NCBI GenBank assembly: GCA_964034945.1
Contig: OZ035962.1
Span: 111,884,234-111,948,233, forward strand
From: Chrysopilus asiliformis
Taxonomy: Eukaryota; Arthropoda; Insecta; Diptera; Rhagionidae
Direction of reading: 5' to 3'
Length of the DNA stretch: 64,000 nt
Shown one piece after another: positions 22,241-33,545 of this stretch (positions are counted from its first letter, which is position 1; each line of letters starts with the position of its first letter). The notes under the pieces are model-generated. The model was not told where the DNA came from, made no database searches, and worked only from the letters and a program-made list of their open reading frames with translations. A program made the translations under genes and the position numbers.

Positions 22241-22839
22241 TCCACCTAACTTAACTAAACAGGGATCCTGGAACGTTCCTAAATGTTCAGTATTTCGGGC
22301 GACTGCTTGCAGGTGGTTAATAATAGAAGAAAAGGATTCGTTTTATCCTCGTCTTCATTCTTATCCGCGTTCTTATTTCACCCACCAGGCGCTAAATCTG
22401 GTAAACTCTGCTTTAGTGTTTCTGAAACTTTATAGTATTCCAGGTTAGTTGGTCCCTCGGAAAAATAAGTACATATTTTTCCATTCTCATGCATAGCTTA
22501 CCTTTTACAACTTTGAAATTGGACTGCATATCTTTGTGTTATTTTTCAAGCGTCGAGGATGGAATAAAAATTTTCCGATATGGCAAGGAAAACACGAAAT
22601 ATGTGGAAGTTTTTTTCTATTCGTTTTTTCTAGAAGACATGAGTCAAAATTTCAGTTCAATCAGTCGAATATTTTTCGAGGTTGTGATTTTGAAAGCAAG
22701 CAGCAGGTAAATTTTTACCAGAAATCCGATTCACCAAAATCCGAAATCCGATTCACCCTTTAACCAAAATCGAACCACACTCAAGAAACTTTTGGTTTGC
22801 ATCTGTGCACTTGATGGGTTTCTTTCGAAAAAAAAATGG

Positions 22840-22915
22840 TGTTAGGGAAATGGGGTTTCATGTAGTGTAACGGCGTTACTAAATCCCATACATAAACTCG
22901 AAAAAAGTGTGGCGA
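22840..22915 (+). repeat. Dispersed repeat, 'GTGTAACGGCGGTA' family (copy 2)
   Basis: It contains GTAGTGTAACGGCGTTACTAAATCCCATACATAAA, matching the core at 33473-33510 (GTAGTGTGATGGCGGTACTAAACTCCATAC). The match fades on both sides. Confidence 0.45.
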
Positions 22916-24836
22916 GAAGCACAGAGACGAAGATCTCAAAGTTAGTGTGCACACCTTATTCGCTTTTAGAATATCGAACTCGAAAACCGGTCGACCGATT
23001 GCGGTGAAATTTTTCATGGTTTTTTCGAAGGGCCATGTTTTTCTTGCTAGGCGTGAAACTTTTTATGAATCAGGTTTTCCTTGCAGGTGTGAAACTTTTC
23101 ATTTTACCCTCATAATGAGGGAGAATCATCTTACAATCTGAGTTGCAACAGAAGTGTTAACGTGTACTATGAGACGATGAGTGCGGAAAAACAGAGGAAA
23201 ATTTATTACCATAAATAGCTGTGCAGCTTTCACGACTGCAAGTAGCAGATTAGCTGGCAGGTAAAAATGTTCATTTGGATTTTATGGCATTTCACTATTG
23301 GAATTTCTCATTTTATTACTGAGAGAGAGCCTTGATGCTATTCAAGCGGGTAAGCACCTCCTATTAGTGGCTGTAAATTATTTAAAATTCAATGGGAAAT
23401 CTACCCCCGTCGAGCTTTCTTTAGCGGTTTTTTTTTAATTTTTGTCTACATTCTGAATTAAATGGTCTGAACATAATTGAAATATTGGAAAAAACTTTAC
23501 TGAAGTATTTGTTTTGTAAAATCGTATTTTCAAAATTTCCGCCAGTATATTTTCAATTTTTAGGTAAGTATAAAATGTTTGTTCATTAATGAGGAATTGG
23601 CAAAATTTTTCTCGAACAAAATCTTAATTTATAGAATTTAATAAAACGAACGGCAACTTTAGAAAATATCAGGTAAAAACTCAAAATTTAGCATATCCGT
23701 TTTCAAAATAACATTCCAAAATGGGAAAAACTCAAACACTGTGTCAAAAAAACGAAAAAAAAAAACATTTTTTTGGCAATTTTCTCGAAAACGGTTCATG
23801 TTTTCCAAAATAGGGTTACATGGTAGGCTAATAGCTTTCCAATGCTAAAAACCGCGTAAAAGCTTTACTGGTATAGAAGTTGATCTAACAACTTAGTCCC
23901 AAGGACGTGCGGGGCTCCGTTATGACTTTGGTTTTTGAAATGATTTTAACACCTACCTTTTTTATATGTAAAAAGGTGACATTTTTTTCAATAATAGTAA
24001 AATATTTGCATTATATGTATATGTAACAATGATATTTAAAGATATTTCGATATTTACAAAAACTACAAAAAAGTGCTTTCCTAAATTTCAACATCCCTTG
24101 AATTTACAAAATTTCTGTGTTCAATGGTCTTTAATAATATGTAATAAAAATTAAAACGATATAAATTACAATAACCCTTTTTCATTCGTTTTAATTGAAT
24201 ACATACAAGAAATTTAACCAAGCCAATTGTAATTTACGCCAATTAAGTATTTAGTTCATTTGTTCAATGTAAAATATTGATGTTTCAAATTAAACTATCT
24301 GATTTTGTAACATATTTGTATACGTGAAATATTGTAGAACTATAGTATATATGCTGAGTTTTCCCAAATATCCTGAAGTTGTTGTCAGCAATTGTTTGGC
24401 GCCTGCAGCTATGGAGGTGATATATTTTAATTAGTGGCCGCAAGCAGGATATCAGTGGGCCAGATCTTTACTAATTGATATACGATACTCGCCCATGAAT
24501 TTATTAATGAACAGTTTCTTGTCTGTGTTTGTTATGTAACTGAAATTCTATCCTTTACCGATGGGAAAATTTGTTCATTATTGAAATATGTATAAATGTG
24601 CAAGTGTTTATTTATTTTACTTCTTTTCGTTTTTTTATTCGAATTTTCTTATTGGTAAAAACAGCATAGTTAAAAAAAAATTTCTAGCCAAAGGGTGAAA
24701 AACAAAAACTCTTTGAGAAATAAAAATATTTAAAGGCACAAAGTCACTAAAAAAAATAGTGCTTAGCGTAGAGATTGTAATCAAAGGTTAGGTTGTAATC
24801 AAGATTGTAATCAACCTAATCCTTGTTGTGATTAGT

Positions 24837-25387
24837 TATAGTTACGCAAGTAACCAAAAATGATGACATATCGGTTATGCGATGGTCGAACAATTTGGGG
24901 TGCAATATATGGAGTTATAAATTGGCTGCTGCGAAGTCACAGAAACGATGGTGCGACGTTTATGACGCCGTTTTTGTCCAGTTTTTTTTGGGACAAAATA
25001 ACTGTTGTGCAACCATTCCCGCAGACATTTTTTTGTGATGATGTTTGCTTATAAACGAGTAAGTGAGTTATAAAAACAACAAAATACAACAAAAACTGTC
25101 CGACTAGTCACAAAGTCACAGATTTACAACGGATTTTTGTGATGGGTAACAAAATAAATAACCGATTTGCAATGGCGACCAGTTACAAAGTAACTAATTT
25201 GCAACCAGTTTTGTTGTCACATAAACTCATTTGCCAATGCTACTTTGCGAACAGCATCACATTGATTGTGTTTACATTGGGACTCATTTTGAGGCGGCAC
25301 GTCTTTCCTCATTTTTCTGCCGTGTGAGTCCTAATGTAAACACAGTCATTGTAAACTGAGTCGCAAATGGCTTCTTGGGTAACTATA
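24837..25387. mobile_element. Possible terminal-inverted-repeat element
   Basis: TATAGTTACGCAAGTAACCA at the left is matched by TGGCTTCTTGGGTAACTATA at the right (three mismatches in 20). The interior repeats words such as AGTCACAAAGTCAC and AGTTACAAAGTAACTA. No target duplication is evident and the call is tentative. It contains the short foldback at 25267-25344. Confidence 0.3.
25267..25344. mobile_element. Internally deleted relative of the 49502-49676 foldback
   Basis: TGTGTTTACATTGGGACTCA, then TTTTGAGGCGGCACGTCTTTC, matches the left arm at 49503-49544. The right end GAGTCCTAATGTAAACACAG mirrors the left. Only 78 bp remain, with most of the right arm gone. Confidence 0.6.
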
Positions 25388-26813
25388 GCTTTCGTACCCG
25401 ATTTATACCAGGAATTCATTAGATCTAATGTTATTCGATACATTTTAAAATATTCACTCCAATTGAAAAATTTCACTATTCTCGGCAAGGTCATCATCGC
25501 CATATTTTTTTACTTATTTCAAATTGAGGAGCCAATATAACGAAAAATAACTGCAAGAATCAAATAAAACTCAAAAACAAGTAATGGTTTTTATTGGCAA
25601 TATGCAATAAACAATATTTTGGTGATAGCACAATTAGAGGAGGTCGGCGAAAAAATCGAAAAATCTGCAAAGAATTACCTTTCTAGATCAAAAATGAATA
25701 ATACTAATATAATGCGATATTACTTAATTGTTGTTGTTAAATAATTTAATTTACTTTACCAAATATTCATTATATCCTTCAATAAACTGATGGTGGTTCA
25801 CCTAAACATATATCGATTGTTAAAGGGAAAATATTTGATAAAATTGGGTTTATGCGGAAAATGAATTTATTTCCTGAAGTGTATATACTCGTACGTATGT
25901 GTTGTTTGGTGGTATCATTTATATTTAGTTTCTTATGATATTTAGTCACGTATCAATATATAGTGGAAAGGAAAATGGTAATATTAAATGGGGAATCGAA
26001 GAAGGAACATTTACGGAAACGTAATTAGAAAATCAATTAGCGATAAAACTTTACTGAACATTGACTTTTATGTTGACATATGGAAACACCTTAGCTATTT
26101 TTATCGGGAAATTAGAAGGTGATAGACAGAGACCGAAGCTAACGTGAATTTCCCAATAGTCTCAATAAAGTATAGCTGAGGCTAAGAAAGAAATTCCACT
26201 AAATTACTATAGGTTTTTGGTAATTCTATACTAGTATGTGTAATGTGTATATATGTATATACTACACCAGAAAAAATATCACCGAGTAAAATCCCTATAG
26301 AGCTGTATTCAACGAGTAATTGTGTCGTGGTATTTTAGTCCTTTTGTATAAACAGCGGTCGCTATCGCGTTAAGGGCTGTCACGCATACGACCAGGTTGA
26401 CACATTACGTTGTTAATTAGTTTGATATGGAAGCGCTGTCGAATTACCTGTAATGGTAAAAAAACAATCTAACCAAATTAGCCTCAAATTGTGGTTAGCA
26501 CAGGTATAAGAAGTAACAGTTATTTTAGCAATAAAAACCTTTTCATTTGCAAATACCTTAACCGGATGTTTTATGTTAAATTGTACAATGATTGCATGTA
26601 AATGAATTAAATTATTGAACACAAATAAAAAGAAAAAAAAACATGAGTAAATTTTGAAATGAAAGAAATGTATGCTGATATCAAAATTCGAATTGTGGTT
26701 TGTTTGTCAGATTTTATATTTGTCTACGATTTTCTACTTTATTTTTTAAAATTTGTTTTTGAAATTGGGAAGAATTAAAACCAAAGTAAAAATCGTAATT
26801 CGGAAGGAAAATG
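25388..26813. other. AT-rich non-coding stretch
   Basis: No gene or recognisable repeat was seen. Confidence 0.6.
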
Positions 26814-27174
26814 AAACATAACAAAAGCTATAATTGCCAATCTGGCAATTATTGAAAACCCGTATGGTGATTTAAGTGAACGGCAAACAGTGGTATCAAA
26901 ATTCCACTTTGAATAAGATTTTTTTAAAACTTGTTCAAATTGGATTTTGATGTATGGAACTTTAATGTAGAACCATGTCCTAAACAACTTTTGTTCTTGC
27001 AGTTTTTTGATAAGATGCACCGTTTTTGAGATATTCGCAAAAAACGTTTTCGTTCGTATGGGGGGTACCCCCCCTAATGGTCCGTTTTTGCCCATTAACG
27101 AACTTAGCCTCGCATTTTACGAAAAACGGACCTGTGCAAGTCTGTAGCTCAATCCGTGCGCCCGCAATCCGCGC

Positions 27175-27209
<35 letters not shown>

Positions 27210-27356
27210 AGACGGACGAACATGCAAAATTCAACTTTTTTCATCATTCTAAACACACTGGTGTAATTTATTTTTGTGTCCGATGACGGGATCTTGGCGT
27301 TACAAACGGTAAGGCAAAGTTAGTATACCCTTTGGTTTCACCATACGGGTATAAAA
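26814..27356 (+). mobile_element. Helentron/mini-me-like non-autonomous element, copy 1
   Basis: It runs from CATAACAAAAGCTATAATTGCC to ACCATACGGGTATAAA. Near the left end is a hairpin ATTGCCAATCTGGCAAT. The 13-mer ACCCGTATGGTGA occurs near the left end and inverted at the right end (subterminal inverted repeats). A GTACCCCCC palindrome lies in the middle, followed by a GACA/GACG tract (27176-27220), i.e. (GTCY)n on the other strand. (GTCY)n tracts are a known hallmark of dipteran mini-me elements, and subterminal inverted repeats plus a terminal hairpin are typical of DINE-1/Helentron elements. The class is inferred; family membership of the four copies is certain. Confidence 0.75.
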
Positions 27357-29404
27357 ATGGTAATAAATCATGTGTTGACCTGCAATTTCTTAACCTACAA
27401 TCGTAAAAAATCCTTGTGTAACATTTTTCACAAAAGTTGTGTTTAAGAAGGAAAATCTGAGTATATTTACACGGTCTCAAAAGTTCAAATTTAAATAGTC
27501 TCATTATGTAATACATAACAGATGTTAATCTTTACAGCGAGAGTTCCTTTGATGAATTATCATGCATTTCGAAGTTTGTCACTTTCTTTTGCATGGATAA
27601 TTTTTGTATGTTATTTAGAATGTTGGAAAAATCCAGTAAATGCCAAGTTAAGTTCTAATAAACGAATTCTTCAACATTAAGACGACTAGGAAGTTTTTTT
27701 TTTCGAATACAGCTGATATGGAGTTTTCTTGGAAAATTTTTGTGGCACGCATTCGGTAAAATTTCATAGAAACGACAAACGATGCCGGAATGGAATTATA
27801 GCAGCAAGAAGCCAAGAGAGATTAATCATCACGTGCGGCAGGGGATTACTTTTAGATCCACTGTGTGAAAATAATAAATCAACAGGAATGTTTTTCGCTA
27901 GGTTTCCACTTTCGTATACAGTACAAACCTCTTTTCTTACCACCTCCATATGCCCGCCACGAATCTCTTCCGTGTTGAAAAATACTGGATTCAAAAGCAG
28001 TTCCTTGAGCACAGTTGGCTTGAAAGTTTTGCCCTGTCAAGGACAAATGCAGGAAGAGGAGAGGGTGTAAATGTGCGAAATTTTTGCCGGTGGGTGATTT
28101 TGGCGCCAGGTGAGATTGAGGACATCCAACCTCCTGCTATGCCAAAGGTTTCAAACATTTGGTTATTCAAGAAAAACATGTTCAATTTATTGATCAGCTG
28201 CTGGCATCAAAAGGCTCTCCACAAGAATCCCTTTACCACCTTTACGCTAATACCTGGTCCCCAAAGATTTCGTGCATAACTTTTTCGAATTTAACTGCTG
28301 AATACTGAAACTCCAGACGCCATCAGTTCGTACATACATAAGGGAGTTGTTGTAATTCTTTGGCAAATGGACGAATGGTGGGCTAAGGTTCTGTTTTTGT
28401 GTTTTCCACGTTGAATGGCTTTTGTCATTTGCAGACGCTATTATTTCTGCTAAACTCTTATAATTATTTCAACCGACATATAGCCATTATATGGTGCCGA
28501 TATAGTTTTCAGTTGATAGGATTTTATCAGAATTTGCCAGGATTTACCTCTCCCATAATTCACGTTCGCTTTTATGAAAGCGGTTTTTTTTTCAAGATAA
28601 TTGTGTGCACAAATGATACTTCAACTAAAAGGCATGTCGTGAAAATTTATTCTTCTTTGTTTGAAATTGAAACATGCCATTAAAATATACACCTTTCGAA
28701 TCTAAAAACCGTCTTTGTTTCTTATTCATTATCTTTACGTATTATTTAAAAATTGTGGTGGAAACAAAAGGATTTTGTTACTAAAAGCTTTTTCCTTTTT
28801 TTCTGTAGCATTTCCTCTATGGAGACCGCTATGGAGAAACCCGGTTTTGTACTTATAAAGAGTGAAAAAATCCATTCAATTCAAGGTTGGGGAGGTGTTT
28901 AGAAGAATCCTAAAATCATTTTTGTGATATTAAAATTTTACGAAAATTTTAATGAATCGTAAAAATCTATTCATATTTAAGTTATATTGATCCATTTGAT
29001 AAAAATCTACTTGAAATCACGAAACTTTGAACCTAATTTATGAATTTGAATTGATTCAAAATTTCGGCTGAGGCTTAATTTTTAAAGCTACACGATAAAC
29101 AATTTGAGGATTTATATAAATAAATTTTTGTTAATAAAAATCTTTTACCCAAATTTATATCAACTTTTATCAATATTTGGTGTAAAATATTAAAACAACA
29201 CCAACATTTTTTTTTATCAAATTTATACCAAATTTACAAATATCGAAATTTGGTGTAGAATCCTTAAATTTTTATACCGTGTAGTTTTTCTTCAATTCAA
29301 GCTTGAAAACAGGATCAAATTTCCGCAGAGGTTCAAAAAATTGCAGAAGCGAGGCTACACAGAAAAAGAGTTGAAGAAGGTTACTGGCTGAAAATTTTCT
29401 TTAA
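27357..29404. other. Non-coding stretch
   Basis: No gene is recognised. Overlapping open frames at 27729-28279 on both strands lack domains or splice signals and are probably chance. No repeat family was identified. Confidence 0.55.
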
Positions 29405-29567
29405 CACTCTAACTGCCACGACAGTTTCAAGCCTTTTTCAGTCAAAAGTTGTCAGTCAAAAAGGCACTAAAAGAAAAAAAAATTGAAACAAAATTATACC
29501 TAAATGTTATTTTATTACCATAAAATGTGTGCAACTACAAAAAATCGTTGCGGTTGCAGCGAACACT
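29405..29567. mobile_element. Weak piggyBac-like MITE candidate
   Basis: TTAA then CACTCTAACTGCCACGAC at the left, and GCGGTTGCAGCGAACACT then TTAA at the right, resemble decayed piggyBac-type ends. The inverted match is poor. Confidence 0.3.
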
Positions 29568-29574
29568 TTAATAA

Positions 29575-30127
29575 TTATACCCGTATGGTGAAACCAAAGG
29601 GTATATTAACTTTGCCTTACCGTTTGTAACGCCAAGATCCCGTCATCACACACAAAAATGAATTCATTCTGTGTTTAGAATGATAAAAATAATTAATTTT
29701 TGCATGTCCGTCCGTCTGTCTGTCTGTCTGTCTATCTGTCCGTCTGTGGCGCGGATTGCGGGCGCACGGATTGAGCTAGAGACTTGAAATTTTGCACAGA
29801 TCCGTTTTTTGTAAAATGCGAGGCTAAGTTCGTTAATGGGCAAAAATGGACCATTAGGGGGGTACCCCCCATACGAATGAAAACGTTTTTTGTAAATATC
29901 TCAAAAACGGTGCATCTCATCAAAAAAGTCCAAGAACAAAAGTTATTTAGGATATGATTCTACATAAAACTCCTATACATTAAAATCCGATTGGAATAAA
30001 TTTTAAAAAATCTTATTGGAAAGTTTGACTTCAAAGTGGAATTTTGGTACAACTGTTCGAATTTCGATACGAATATCACCATACAATGATTGCTAGATTG
30101 GCAATTATAGCTTTTGTTATGTTTTTA
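29575..30127 (-). mobile_element. Helentron/mini-me-like non-autonomous element, copy 2
   Basis: This is the reverse orientation of copy 1: TATACCCGTATGGTGAAACC at the left, (GTCY)n at 29706-29746, a GGTACCCCCC block at about 29868, and GATTGCTAGATTGGCAATTA then TAGCTTTTGTTATG at the right. It has no coding capacity. The terminal TACCC...TGGT...ACCA...GGGTA segment can fold into an imperfect hairpin. Confidence 0.75.
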
Positions 30128-30169
30128 CATAAAAATTGTGTCTGCCCTCATATAGAGTATTTGACCATT

Positions 30170-30357
30170 CATTCTTTAAAGCTCGACCGTTGATCAATCA
30201 ATTGTAACAACAAAGTGTATTGGCAGAATAAAAGTCCTCCTGAAGAAGCCTGACGACAGTAGGCGAAACGTTGAGGCATTCAATAAAAATGTTCTAAAAA
30301 GGATTAATTAGTTTAATTCGATGACCGAGTAACCCAAGGAAACAAGTACATTTCATA
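30170..30357 (+). mobile_element. Penelope-like element fragment (188 bp) with 11-bp target duplication
   Basis: The direct repeat ATTTGACCATT lies exactly at 30159-30169 and 30358-30368, bracketing 188 bp of unrelated DNA. The insert contains a hammerhead-like core at 30236-30276, followed by CATTCAATAAAAATG. Penelope-like retroelements are known to carry minimal type I hammerhead motifs in their terminal repeats and to make target duplications of variable length. No reverse transcriptase or GIY-YIG endonuclease remains, so this is a truncated or non-autonomous copy. The insertion is well supported; the Penelope assignment rests on the ribozyme motif. Confidence 0.65.
30236..30276 (+). ncRNA. 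Hammerhead-ribozyme-like motif
   Basis: The parts in order are: CCTC (30236-30239, stem I), CTGAAGA (30240-30246, the CUGANGA core), A, GCCT-GACGACAGT-AGGC (30248-30264, stem II and loop), GAA (30265-30267), ACGT (30268-30271, self-complementary stem III), T, and GAGG (30273-30276, pairing with CCTC). All conserved core bases of a type I hammerhead are present. The 4-bp self-complementary stem III would need dimer formation, as proposed for Penelope-like elements. Activity is inference. Confidence 0.6.
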
Positions 30358-30405
30358 ATTTGACCATTGGCACCAGCCAATTGTAGCTTTCATTATATTT
30401 ATTTT

Positions 30406-32234
30406 AATAACTAATCCCCCAAACTATCTGGTAAAATGCTTAGCAAATTCAGATAAGACCTCGTAATTTAAATGTTCATCCAACAAAAAATTGCAAACGT
30501 TTTTCATTTGAAAATCCACTTTTCTTGATTACTTCAATCCGATTTAATATGTTTATCAATCTTTCCTCCCATTAGAATTGGAAATAAAGTTGAAAGATAT
30601 TCATGGTTTTTTTAAATTAAGCATTATGAGAGAAGTGATGATAAACTTTTTGAAACAATTAAGGTTTACCACCTGTGATCATGGTCTTGATCCTTTTATA
30701 TTTCAGGTTCGCGTGCCCATCTCGCTTAGACAATTCGGATGGAAAAAAAGAAAGAATCGAAAATTCAATCTAAAATAAAAGCGGGTATAGGATCTGCTGA
30801 AAACTTCATCTGGGACATGTTAGTGGAATGTTTAACATTTGTGGTTAGCCATAATCTCTAATGATCTCGTTATTGCTAAATCATGCAAATCTCTTGCAAG
30901 TATAAAATTGGGTTGAAGGTAAAATCACCGCGTGCCAACCCTCATCTTGAGATAAATAAAAAATCAGTAAAAAGAATAGGAAAAACTTTTCGGGAAAGAA
31001 AGTATACCGGCAAGATAATCGAGTGAAAGGAAGATTTCTTCGTTTTAGCCTATAATATGCGACTGAACGCCGACTTAAGGCATAAAGAAGCTGGCCATTC
31101 ATTAAAATGGAAATTTTATTCTGACAATTCCAGGAAAAGAAAAACGGAACTTTTCTTTGTGGCCATTTTCCGCTGGTTTTGTATGTTTTCCGCAAGTTTT
31201 TCATTTCTGCATTCACATAAAATTCAGTTGATATCTTTTTTTATGTTTTAATGCGAGGAAATACGAAAATCAACTCAAATAGATGAGGAAACATCACAGA
31301 GGTCTAAGGCTACAAATGCACACTGCTATACTCGAATAAAAGTAGTTTTTTTTGAAGAGTTTTAGATTTTTCGGGACGATTTTAGATATTCCTGCTGGAT
31401 TGTGTCTGTGCGTCAAGCTTTTCCGTAAAATTAAAACAAAATGTTCAGCTTCTTATGTATGTTGTCATCTTTTTCAGGCATTATAGGGGTAGGCGGTAGA
31501 GTTTTCGTAAAGCGCCAAGTTCGTAATTTAATCATAAAAATATTCAAATGAACATCCTGTCGTGTACTGACTAAAATTTGCATGAAATTGGCTTTTTTTC
31601 TTCTTATATTAATTCGGTTTTATAGCTGTACGGTTCAACTGAAGTCTGTTCAGCTAAACCTTATGCCCATTTTTTGTTGTGGCAGAACGGAGACCTTCTA
31701 ATGTTTTATGCAGCAAAGAAACCTACATAAGTATCCTGAATACCATAGGATGATGGAGTATAATAAAGAAAATCCTGTCTAAGGTCGGGCCTTGTGTGCA
31801 ATGCAATTAAATGAAATTTTCTTAAAATGCTTTCTTAACGTTTTTGTTGGACAATTGGATAGCTTTTATGTGATTTCATTCAGTAAAGTGTAAATAGTTC
31901 AAAAACTTTTACTTTAAATGTTATGTTTGTTTCAATAATGTGTATTTTTGCAATCATTTTTGCATATTCAATTTGCGATAAATACAATATTAACTCAGGT
32001 TGATGGTGTTTTAATTGAAATTTACTAAATTTCAGTTGTTGATTTGTTGTAAAATGAATGCAAAGTAAACAACAAATTAACAAGAGAACAGGCGAAACCC
32101 AAAAACTTTGATGTGAAAAATTCAAAGAATATAACTTTTACATTTTCATTTAGTTTTTAGCTTGTTTTTCTTTGGGCTATATTTATTCAAGTGAAACTTT
32201 TGTAAGTTTTTAGTAACTGAAAAATAAAAAAAGT
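30406..32234. other. Non-coding stretch
   Basis: No gene or defined repeat was seen. Short open frames at about 30881-31251 overlap on both strands and show no domain. Confidence 0.55.
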
Positions 32235-32238
32235 TTAA

Positions 32239-32524
32239 CCTTTAACTGACGTAGTGGCAAAAGTCTTATACTAGTACCGAGGTAACGTCTGCCAGACGGC
32301 CATATTTATTGCACAGTAAAATGACGAAAAAGTAAAATTTATAATGGTTTGTTGATTGGGGCACAATCTTTCCGCATTTTTTTTAAATGATTTTTTGTAA
32401 TTTTAATAAAAAGAGACTTAATATTTATTCATGACATCGTAAATAAAAAAGAGAGAAAATATAGTAAATCGATACGTCGAGTAGTGTCTGGGAGACGTTG
32501 TATGTATATCCCGTTACTTAAAGG
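32239..32524. mobile_element. piggyBac-like MITE (286 bp) with TTAA duplication
   Basis: TTAA (32235-32238) precedes CCTTTAACTGACG. The right end CGTTACTTAAAGG is followed by TTAA (32525-32528). The ends are inverted copies of each other with few mismatches, and the interior has a second inverted pair (GTAACGTCTGCCAGACGG and GTCTGGGAGACGTTG). TTAA duplications and CCYTTT-type ends are hallmarks of piggyBac. There is no coding capacity. Confidence 0.75.
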
Positions 32525-32712
32525 TTAATTTTGCAAAAAGTAAAAGTTCTGCATTTAAATCCATATTTCCGGCAAAATTCGCCGAGTGCCTCAATTGTCA
32601 CTCAATTGCTCTCAAGATGAAAGACTTTTTTAGTGATTTCTTTTATAAAAATTCCACATCGTAAACATATTTCACAAACCACTAAAATTCCAAAAATTAG
32701 ACTATTTTATCA

Positions 32713-33195
32713 CTAGCTTGCATACCCGTCGTTGCCGGGTTAAGTTTTTTCAATTTTTTTTTTGATGGTCTATGTTAGAGCTAAACTTCAGGCCAATCGG
32801 CTCGGTAGTTTCCCCGCGAAAGGGTAACATAGAGGAAGAGCTAAGTTTCGAGATAACATTACCCCCTCCCCTTACTCTCCCCACCTCTCGGGGTACTTTT
32901 TAATGGGTTGGGGCTGGACCCCCGACGATCATCTATGCCAAATTTCAGGCCAATCGGTTCAGTCGTTTCCCCGCGAAAGAGTAACATAGCGCAAAAACTA
33001 AGTTCCGAAATCACTTTACCCCCTCCCCTTACTCCCCCCGCCCCTCGCGCTACTTTTCCGTATGCCTATGTTGGAACCAGAACTACCACAGGCACTGTTG
33101 GCAAATTTCAAGTCAATCGGTTCAGCCGTTTTTGCGTGAAAGAGGAACAGACAGACAGACAGACACCAACTCATTTTTATATAAATATTAGTATG
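32713..33195 (+). mobile_element. Dispersed (GACA)n-tailed repeat, family B, copy 1
   Basis: It starts CTAGCTTGCATACCCGTCGT, then TGCCGGGTTAAG. About three units follow, each with (C)CAATCGGTTCAG, GTTTCCCCGCGAAAGAGTAA, CATAG and CCCCCTCCCCTTACTCCCC. The copy closes with GCCAAATTTCAAGTCAATCG, GTTTTTGCGTGAAAGAGGAA, a (CAGA)n tract and TTTTTATATAAATATTAGTATGAT. Similar elements are common in insect genomes; the class is not certain and may be Helitron-like. Confidence 0.7.
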
Positions 33196-33345
33196 ATTTG
33201 AGCACTTAGTGAACGCGTACTACAATTACATGTCACGAGTTACTAGGACGACGAGAATGTTATCATAATTATCTGACTTAGACGAACGTAGCCATAATTA
33301 GGCAGATTATAGCAGATCAAGGTGATCGCACTGGCTAAAGTCTTG

Positions 33346-33396
33346 CGTTCGCTGTGATTCGCTCTGATTCGCAGTGATTCGCTGTGATTCGCCAAA
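33346..33396. repeat. Short tandem repeat of GTGATTCGCT-type units
   Basis: About four 12-bp units (TTCGCTGTGATTCGCTCTGA and so on). Confidence 0.7.
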
Positions 33397-33423
33397 ATAC
33401 TATATCTGATAGATATTTAAGGT

Positions 33424-33545
33424 AGGGGGCTCTCCATAAAATGAGTCATACTTTTATGGGGGAGGGGTCTGCGGTAGTGTGATGGCGGTACTAAACTCCA
33501 TACAAAAATATGTGACATTGGGAGGGGATTTGAAAAACTTAAATT
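33424..33545 (+). repeat. Dispersed repeat, 'GTGTAACGGCGGTA' family (copy 3, best preserved)
   Basis: GGGGGCTCTCCATAAAATGA, GTCATACTTTTATGGGGGAG, GTAGTGTGATGGCGGTACTA and GGGAGGGGATTTGAAAAACTT occur in order. The head matches the GGCTGTCCATAAAGTACGTG motif in upSET intron 2, and the body matches copies at 2185 and 22840. Confidence 0.5.

Larger units (their letters stand above)
19041..24836. other. Non-coding stretch with minor repeats
   Basis: No gene is recognised. It contains a local direct repeat (20486-20787), a short inverted pair (19823-19862 and 22202-22240), and a decayed 'GTGTAACGGCG' repeat (22840-22915). Several small open frames occur, but none shows a domain, splice logic or sustained codon-like composition. 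Confidence 0.6.
30128..30405 (-). mobile_element. Older Helentron-like end, interrupted by the Penelope-like insertion
   Basis: Removing 30170-30357 plus one copy of the 11-bp duplication joins GAGTATTTGACCATT to GGCACCAGCCAATTGTAGC and TTTCATTATATTT. That is a diverged version of the end hairpin GCCAGATTGGCAATTATAGC of the neighbouring copy. It is short and old. Confidence 0.45.

Noticed and set aside
27729..28279. Overlapping 113- and 109-codon frames as a gene
   Set aside because: Two plus frames and one minus frame overlap; there are no domains, no splice logic and no codon pattern.
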